Below are positions 4,899-5,084 of a stretch of 5,084 bases of DNA, in pieces (the stretch's first letter is position 1; each line of letters begins with the position of its first letter). A program made the position numbers and the translations under genes. The notes under the pieces were generated by a model. It saw nothing but the letters and a program-made list of their open reading frames with translations. It ran no database searches and was not told where the DNA came from. Source of the DNA: Planctomycetota bacterium (GTDB lineage Bacteria; Planctomycetota; Planctomycetia; Gemmatales; Gemmataceae); the NCBI GenBank assembly GCA_018970845.1, contig JAGWVO010000282.1, forward strand, positions 1-5,084. The letters run 5' to 3'.

Positions 4899-4928
4899 GA
4901 ACCAAGAGTTCCATCACGGCTGACTCGA

Positions 4929-5084
4929 ATGGCTTCCCCTTACGACCGTTACGGCGACCCCGACGACTACTTCGCGCACACGCGAATGTCCTTTGGCGAC
5001 CACCTCGACGAGTTACGCACGCATTTGTTGCGGGCCATCGGGTGGCTGCTTTGCGGCATGGTCGTCGCCTTCTGCTTCGGCGGC
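4929..5084 (+). CDS. tatC: Twin-arginine translocase subunit TatC, N-terminal 52 codons (cut by the window end)
   Basis: TatC is the inner-membrane receptor of the Tat system, which exports folded proteins carrying twin-arginine signals. The visible part has the family's opening: a polar N-terminus (MASPYDRYGDPDDYFAHTR), the conserved cytoplasmic segment MSFGDHLDELRTHLLRA (residues 20-36) with the H-x-x-E-L-R core that takes part in signal binding, then the first transmembrane helix (IGWLLCGMVVAFCFGG, 37 on). The remaining five helices lie beyond the window. The frame stays open to an ATG at 4833 preceded by GGAA, adding 32 residues. I prefer 4929 because planctomycete TatC proteins, as I recall, begin near this polar segment and because a candidate promoter lies between the two starts. 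No clear ribosome binding site precedes 4929. It diverges from the lipoprotein operon. Confidence 0.9.
   Translation, partial: MASPYDRYGDPDDYFAHTRMSFGDHLDELRTHLLRAIGWLLCGMVVAFCFGG

Noticed and set aside
4833..4928. Upstream in-frame ATG giving TatC 32 extra residues
   Set aside because: It has a passable GGAA site, but the extra residues are not typical of TatC, they lie on a hairpin and a candidate promoter, and the usual polar TatC N-terminus begins at 4929. Kept as the alternative start.
1..5084. Mobile element, CRISPR array, tRNA/rRNA or defence system
   Set aside because: I see no transposase or integrase motif, no direct repeats with spacers, no tRNA cloverleaf and no nuclease, reverse transcriptase or toxin-antitoxin signature; the genes are mainly housekeeping and envelope functions.

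Overview
This 5.1 kb window looks like ordinary chromosome from a planctomycete, probably of the Gemmata/Zavarzinella group. That placement is inference from protein character, not from a search. The sigma factor has the short Planctomycetes ECF layout, RsmA carries the RQTL start, KNELN insertion and HRRKNLRGAL tail that I associate with planctomycete versions, and base composition is GC-rich. Outer-membrane-type and lipoprotein genes show a Gram-negative envelope.

Layout. A short secreted protein (123-377, +) converges on a predicted outer-membrane beta-barrel protein (403-1443, -). A divergent spacer (1444-1617) carries a good sigma70-like promoter overlapped by a dyad and leads into an ECF-type RNA polymerase sigma factor (1618-2268, +). 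After a structured gap of about 100 bases come riboflavin synthase (ribE, 2372-3007, +) and 16S rRNA dimethyladenosine transferase (rsmA, 2938-3903, +), whose start lies about 70 bases inside ribE. A structured, gene-free stretch (3904-4105) separates these from two small lipoprotein genes read leftward as a likely operon (4769-4554, then 4510-4106). A second divergent spacer (4770-4928) holds two inverted repeats and a possible promoter, and the window ends in the first 52 codons of tatC (4929 onward, +).

How the genes relate. The sigma factor, ribE and rsmA run in one direction and may be partly co-transcribed, but no shared pathway is evident: they cover regulation, flavin synthesis and ribosome maturation. 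The envelope genes (secreted protein, barrel protein, two lipoproteins, TatC) surround them. I see no mobile element, CRISPR array, tRNA, rRNA or defence system. The points of interest are small: the out-of-frame ribE/rsmA overlap, dyads lying on both candidate forward promoters, a hairpin that could hide the barrel gene's start codon, and two poorly characterised lipoproteins in one operon.
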